64,000 bases of DNA from Flavobacterium sp. 1 (GTDB taxonomy: Bacteria; Bacteroidota; Bacteroidia; Flavobacteriales; Flavobacteriaceae). Below are positions 63,078 through 64,000 of the stretch, piece after piece. The notes under the pieces were generated by a model, which ran no database searches, was not told the origin of the DNA, and was given only the letters and a program-made list of their open reading frames with translations. Position 1 is the stretch's first letter. The number at the start of each line of letters is the position of its first letter. Location of the stretch: contig NZ_PGER01000001.1 in assembly GCF_002797935.1 (NCBI RefSeq), forward strand, positions 4,216,001 through 4,280,000. The letters are read 5' to 3'. A program made the position numbers and the translations under genes.

Positions 63078-64000
63078 ATGGAACTAAAAGAAAAATTACT
63101 ATCGTCTTTTATGGCTTTTGAAGAGCGTATCGATGTTCATTCCGAACTTCATGATGTGCGAACAGCGGCTATAAAAAACTTTGAAAATAAAGGCTTTCCA
63201 ACCAAAAAAGAAGAAAGTTGGAAATACACTTCGTTAAACGCTATCCTAAAAAATGACTTTAGCGTTTTTCCTAAAACAGAAAATGCCATTCAATACAGCG
63301 AAGTAAAAAAATATTTTTTACACGAAATAGACACCTACAAAGTAGTTTTTGTTGACGGTGTTTTTAGTTCGCATTTGTCTTCAACTACCCACGACGGTAT
63401 CGACGTCTGCTTAATGTCATCGGCATTGAACAAGCCAAAATACAAAATGGTTATCGACACTTACTTCAATAAAATTGCAAGTAAAGACGAGAGTTTGACT
63501 TCGTTGAATACGGCTTTCGCCAATGAAGGAGCCTATATCAATATCCCAAAAAGCAAAGTTGCCGACAAGCCTATCGAAATCATGTATTTCTCAACAGGTA
63601 GTGAAACAGCTCTTTTGGTTCAGCCAAGAAACTTGGTTATTGTTGGTGAAAATTCACACGTGCAAATCATAGAACGTCATCAAAGTTTGAACGAAAATCC
63701 CGTTTTAACGAATTCGGTTACCGAGATTTTTGCCCAAAAAAGAGCCATTGTGGATTATTACAAAATTCAAAATGACAATCTCGAAGCCAATTTAATTGAC
63801 AATACGTATGTTTCCCAAAAACAGGAAAGTCACGTTTCGGTACACACTTTCTCTTTTGGAGGAAATTTAACCAGAAACAATTTGAATTTCTATCATTTTG
63901 GAGAACGTTTGACGAGTACTTTAAACGGAATCACAATTATTGGAGGAAATCAACACGTTGATCATTATACATTGGTAAACCACGCGACACCAAACTGCGA
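63078..64000 (+). CDS. sufD: Fe-S scaffold partner SufD, 5' part (runs off the window)
   Basis: The second scaffold subunit, paired with SufB. About 307 codons are present with no stop before the window end; the full protein is usually about 430-440 residues. Visible features are the N-terminal KKEESWKYTSLNAILKND segment and the beta-helix part (QPRNLVIVGENSHVQIIERH, then GGNQHVDHYTLVNH) close to the SufB-SufD core. It starts at ATG 63078, 1 bp after sufC. Confidence 0.92.
   Translation, partial: MELKEKLLSSFMAFEERIDVHSELHDVRTAAIKNFENKGFPTKKEESWKYTSLNAILKNDFSVFPKTENAIQYSEVKKYFLHEIDTYKVVFVDGVFSSHLSSTTHDGIDVCLMSSALNKPKYKMVIDTYFNKIASKDESLTSLNTAFANEGAYINIPKSKVADKPIEIMYFSTGSETALLVQPRNLVIVGENSHVQIIERHQSLNENPVLTNSVTEIFAQKRAIVDYYKIQNDNLEANLIDNTYVSQKQESHVSVHTFSFGGNLTRNNLNFYHFGERLTSTLNGITIIGGNQHVDHYTLVNHATPNC

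Noticed and set aside
1..64000. tRNA, rRNA or riboswitch
   Set aside because: No cloverleaf, rRNA stretch or recognisable riboswitch core was noticed in any intergenic region. A covariance scan was not possible here.

Overview
The window is chromosomal DNA from a low-GC member of the Bacteroidota, almost certainly a Flavobacterium or close relative. The evidence is an SprE/PorW-like type IX secretion and gliding lipoprotein, several flavobacterial families (DUF6341, DUF6427, DUF4254, DUF5687, DUF2480), an F1Fo ATP synthase operon lacking beta and epsilon as is usual in this phylum, TAnnTTTG promoter boxes, no Shine-Dalgarno sites and several TTG starts.

Layout. 0.1-4.8 kb: two small conserved membrane families, uracil phosphoribosyltransferase, DUF4254 and a GT9 glycosyltransferase. 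5-11 kb: an FAD/2Fe-2S reductase, an ABC exporter pair (DUF5687 permease plus ATPase), SprE and a bactofilin. 11.4-17.3 kb: atpI-like, a membrane accessory protein, then atpB-E-F-H-A-G, closed by a terminator. 17.4-18.3 kb: an array of seven related hairpins and a frameshifted GNAT gene. 18.4-27.5 kb: envelope genes (flippase, dut, sugar nucleotidyltransferase, TPR protein, DUF4292 lipoprotein, two tandem EnvC-like proteins, BI-1 protein). 27.8-32.3 kb: hflX facing a cluster of DUF2480, a SufT-like protein, sufE, a small exported protein and sufS. 32.4-36.4 kb: a serine hydrolase, decayed coding DNA, an SDR and an AraC regulator.

36.5-39.5 kb is a small AT-rich island: a frameshifted antitoxin remnant and a tight three-gene operon (sce7726-type nuclease-like, sce7725-type, HEPN/RES-type), a candidate defence or toxin module. 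mfd, a lipoprotein and an L-threonine dehydrogenase follow.

44.9-50.2 kb is the main accessory region. It holds a palindromic repeat interrupted by a 97-bp MITE-like element with 9-bp target duplications, a 44-bp tandem operator-like array before an HTH gene, and three same-strand gene cassettes. Each cassette is followed by an attC-like imperfect palindrome of about 130 bp. The start of each cassette is complementary to the flank of its own downstream palindrome, the hallmark of integron cassettes; no integrase is present. An IS1182-type element sits at the edge of the third site, next to the 3' remnant of an amino-acid-oxidase-like gene.

50.4-64 kb returns to ordinary chromosome: a GH63-like glucosidase, M1 and S8 peptidases, an MBL hydrolase, an M48 peptidase beside a frameshifted DUF898 gene, and the second half of the SUF system (sufA-like, sufB, sufC, partial sufD). 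SUF biogenesis is thus split, with sufS and sufE about 28 kb away on the other strand.
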